From an uncultured Gemmiger sp. (GTDB lineage: Bacteria > Bacillota > Clostridia > Oscillospirales > Ruminococcaceae), in contig CAUEKL010000003.1 of NCBI GenBank assembly GCA_959018215.1, forward strand, positions 1-31,862: a stretch of 31,862 nucleotides of DNA. Direction: 5' to 3'. Each line of letters begins with the position of its first letter. The stretch's first letter is position 1. Positions 30,512 to 31,862 of the stretch are shown piece after piece. The notes under the pieces are model-generated. The model saw only the letters and a list, made by a program, of their open reading frames with translations, did not search any database and was not told the DNA's origin. The position numbers and the translations under genes were made by a program.

Positions 30512-31774
30512 TCAGTTCAGAAAGGAGTCGATGGTCGCCTGCGCGGTGGCAGCGGCATCCGACGGAGTGGCAGAACCCGTCATGACCTGGTTGAACGCCA
30601 GGGAGATGGCGTCGGAGATGGAGGGCCAGTTTTCGTGAGGTCCGCGGGCCTTGGCGTATTGCATCTGTTCCACGAACTTCAGGTAATCCTCGTCGCCGGT
30701 GAACTGGTTCTGGGCGATGGCGTCAATGCCGGCAATGTAGCCGAAGGAGGCCAGCAGGTCGGTCATGACGGTCTCGTCCATCATGTAGTTCAGGAAGCTG
30801 ACGGCGCCGTCCACGTTGCCGCCTTCCACAACCGCAAAGTTCTCGCCGCCGATGGCGGAGGCATACTGGCCGTCATCGGCCATGGGAATCAGGGAGACGC
30901 CCCAGTTCATGTCGGGCACTTCGGCGCGCATGGTGGGGATCTGCCAGCAGCCGTTCACCATCATGGCCACGTTGCCGGAGATAAACTGGTTCATCACGTC
31001 GCCCTGGGTCCAGTTGATGCACTCCTTGCTCATGGCGCCGCTGTCGATCAGCTCCTGGGCGAAGGTCAGCGCCTCGATGCCCTGGTCGGAGTTGATGGTG
31101 GTGTAATCGGCGCCCGCAGACCAGACATAAGGCATGAAGTTGAAGGTGCCTTCCTCGTTCTGCAGGGAGCTGAAGGCAAACCCGTACCGGGTGCCGTCGG
31201 ACAGGGCCTTGGCGGCGTCCAGCAGCTCGCTCCAGGTGGTGGGAACTTCCAGCCCGGCTTCGGCCAGCATGTCCTCATTGTAGAACAGGGCCAGGCAGTT
31301 GACGCCGAAGGGAACCCCGTACAGGGTGCCGTTGTAGGTGCAGGAGGCCACCGGGCCTTCGTAGTAGGCGGACACATCCACCTTGTCGGTCAGGTCGGCA
31401 AAGATGCCCATAGAAGCGTAGGAGGCGTGGTCGGGGGAGTCGATGATGACCATGTCGGGCAGCTCCTCGGCCACGGCGCCGATGGAAAGCTGCTTCTTGA
31501 AGTCGGCGAAGGGCACATACTTGGCCACCACGCTGTAGTCGCTCTGGGAGGCATTGTAGTCGTCAATGGCGCCCTGCAGGGCCACCTGATGCCCCTCGGT
31601 CTCCCAGTAGTACCACAGTTCCACTTCCTGGGGCTGGCCTTCGCCGGTGGTTTCCGTCTCGGCGGCATCGGCGGAGACGGTGCCGTCGGTGACGCTGGTC
31701 TGCTGGCCGCCGCAGCCCGCGAGCATGCCCAGGCACAGCGACAGGGAAAGAAGCGATGCGATACTCTTTTTCAT
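30512..31774 (-). CDS. Sugar ABC transporter substrate-binding lipoprotein (CUT1)
   Basis: A 420-residue lipoprotein. The signal peptide MKKSIASLLSLSLC leads to the lipobox LAGC with Cys21, then a Thr/Asp/Glu-rich linker. The mature domain is an extracellular binding protein of family 1: VELWYYWETEGHQ, VPFADFKKQL, VPTTWSELLDAAKAL, and GNVAMMVNGCWQIPT. The clustered aromatic residues (WYYWETEGH) are typical of oligosaccharide binders. AAAGGA precedes the ATG. The importer it feeds lies downstream with a GH31 enzyme, suggesting an alpha-linked glucosyl or xylosyl ligand (inference). Confidence 0.94.
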   Translation of the reverse strand: MKKSIASLLSLSLCLGMLAGCGGQQTSVTDGTVSADAAETETTGEGQPQEVELWYYWETEGHQVALQGAIDDYNASQSDYSVVAKYVPFADFKKQLSIGAVAEELPDMVIIDSPDHASYASMGIFADLTDKVDVSAYYEGPVASCTYNGTLYGVPFGVNCLALFYNEDMLAEAGLEVPTTWSELLDAAKALSDGTRYGFAFSSLQNEEGTFNFMPYVWSAGADYTTINSDQGIEALTFAQELIDSGAMSKECINWTQGDVMNQFISGNVAMMVNGCWQIPTMRAEVPDMNWGVSLIPMADDGQYASAIGGENFAVVEGGNVDGAVSFLNYMMDETVMTDLLASFGYIAGIDAIAQNQFTGDEDYLKFVEQMQYAKARGPHENWPSISDAISLAFNQVMTGSATPSDAAATAQATIDSFLN

Positions 31775-31832
31775 TTGGTTTCATCCTTTCTTCGTTATGT
31801 GGTGCACACGTCGGTGCGTTTTCCTTGTCTCC

Positions 31833-31861
31833 ATCATAGCGCGGACGGACACGGGTTGAAA
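31833..31861 (-). promoter_or_regulatory. Candidate promoter of the GH31-linked importer operon
   Basis: On the minus strand TTTCAA (-35, 31856-31861), a 17-bp spacer and TATGAT (-10, 31833-31838) lie about 60 bp before the start. The -35 is weak and touches the window edge, so upstream activator sites cannot be seen. Confidence 0.45.
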
Positions 31862-31862
31862 C

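Overview
The window reads as a GC-rich chromosomal segment of a gut-type Firmicute. Strong GGAGG-type ribosome sites, YesM/YesN and LytTR/GHKL two-component systems, CUT1 sugar importers without their own ATPase, a permuted GH3 enzyme and a GPH symporter next to GH36 all fit the Oscillospiraceae/Ruminococcaceae (Faecalibacterium, Gemmiger or Subdoligranulum-like). That placement is inferred from gene content and base composition, not from a marker gene. No rRNA, tRNA, CRISPR array, insertion sequence or phage gene was recognised.

Layout. (1) 1-3036, minus strand: an ABC ATPase running off the left edge, and an OmpR-type response regulator/histidine kinase pair. (2) 3084-4890, minus strand: two tandem YbjN-like paralogues and a 67-residue two-helix membrane protein. 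(3) 5054-11789, plus strand: a YesM/YesN-type sensor and regulator followed by a lipoprotein binding protein and two permeases of a sugar importer. (4) 11819-19635, plus strand: a LytTR regulator and GHKL sensor, then GH43, a membrane-anchored permuted GH3 and a GtrA-like membrane protein. A perfect 12-bp direct repeat with a 21-bp period lies just upstream of the GH43 promoter and looks like a LytTR operator. (5) 19686-21280, minus strand: a DUF134-NifX fusion with an internal ribosome site, and a short-chain dehydrogenase. (6) 21464-26447, plus strand: a LacI repressor, GH36 alpha-galactosidase and GPH symporter, with shared A+T-rich operator-like motifs. (7) 26619-31861, minus strand: a second binding protein and two permeases, with a GH31 glycosidase at the end of the operon.

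Taken together, most of the window takes up and cleaves plant or host oligosaccharides. There are two ABC importers, one symporter and four glycoside hydrolases (GH43, GH3, GH36, GH31). Three regulator types (YesN/AraC, LytTR, LacI) sit next to the genes they probably control. Both importers have a terminator-like hairpin between the binding-protein gene and the permeases, which would favour binding protein over permease. The most novel-looking parts are the LytTR-GH43-GH3-GtrA segment, the DUF134-NifX fusion and the tandem YbjN pair.
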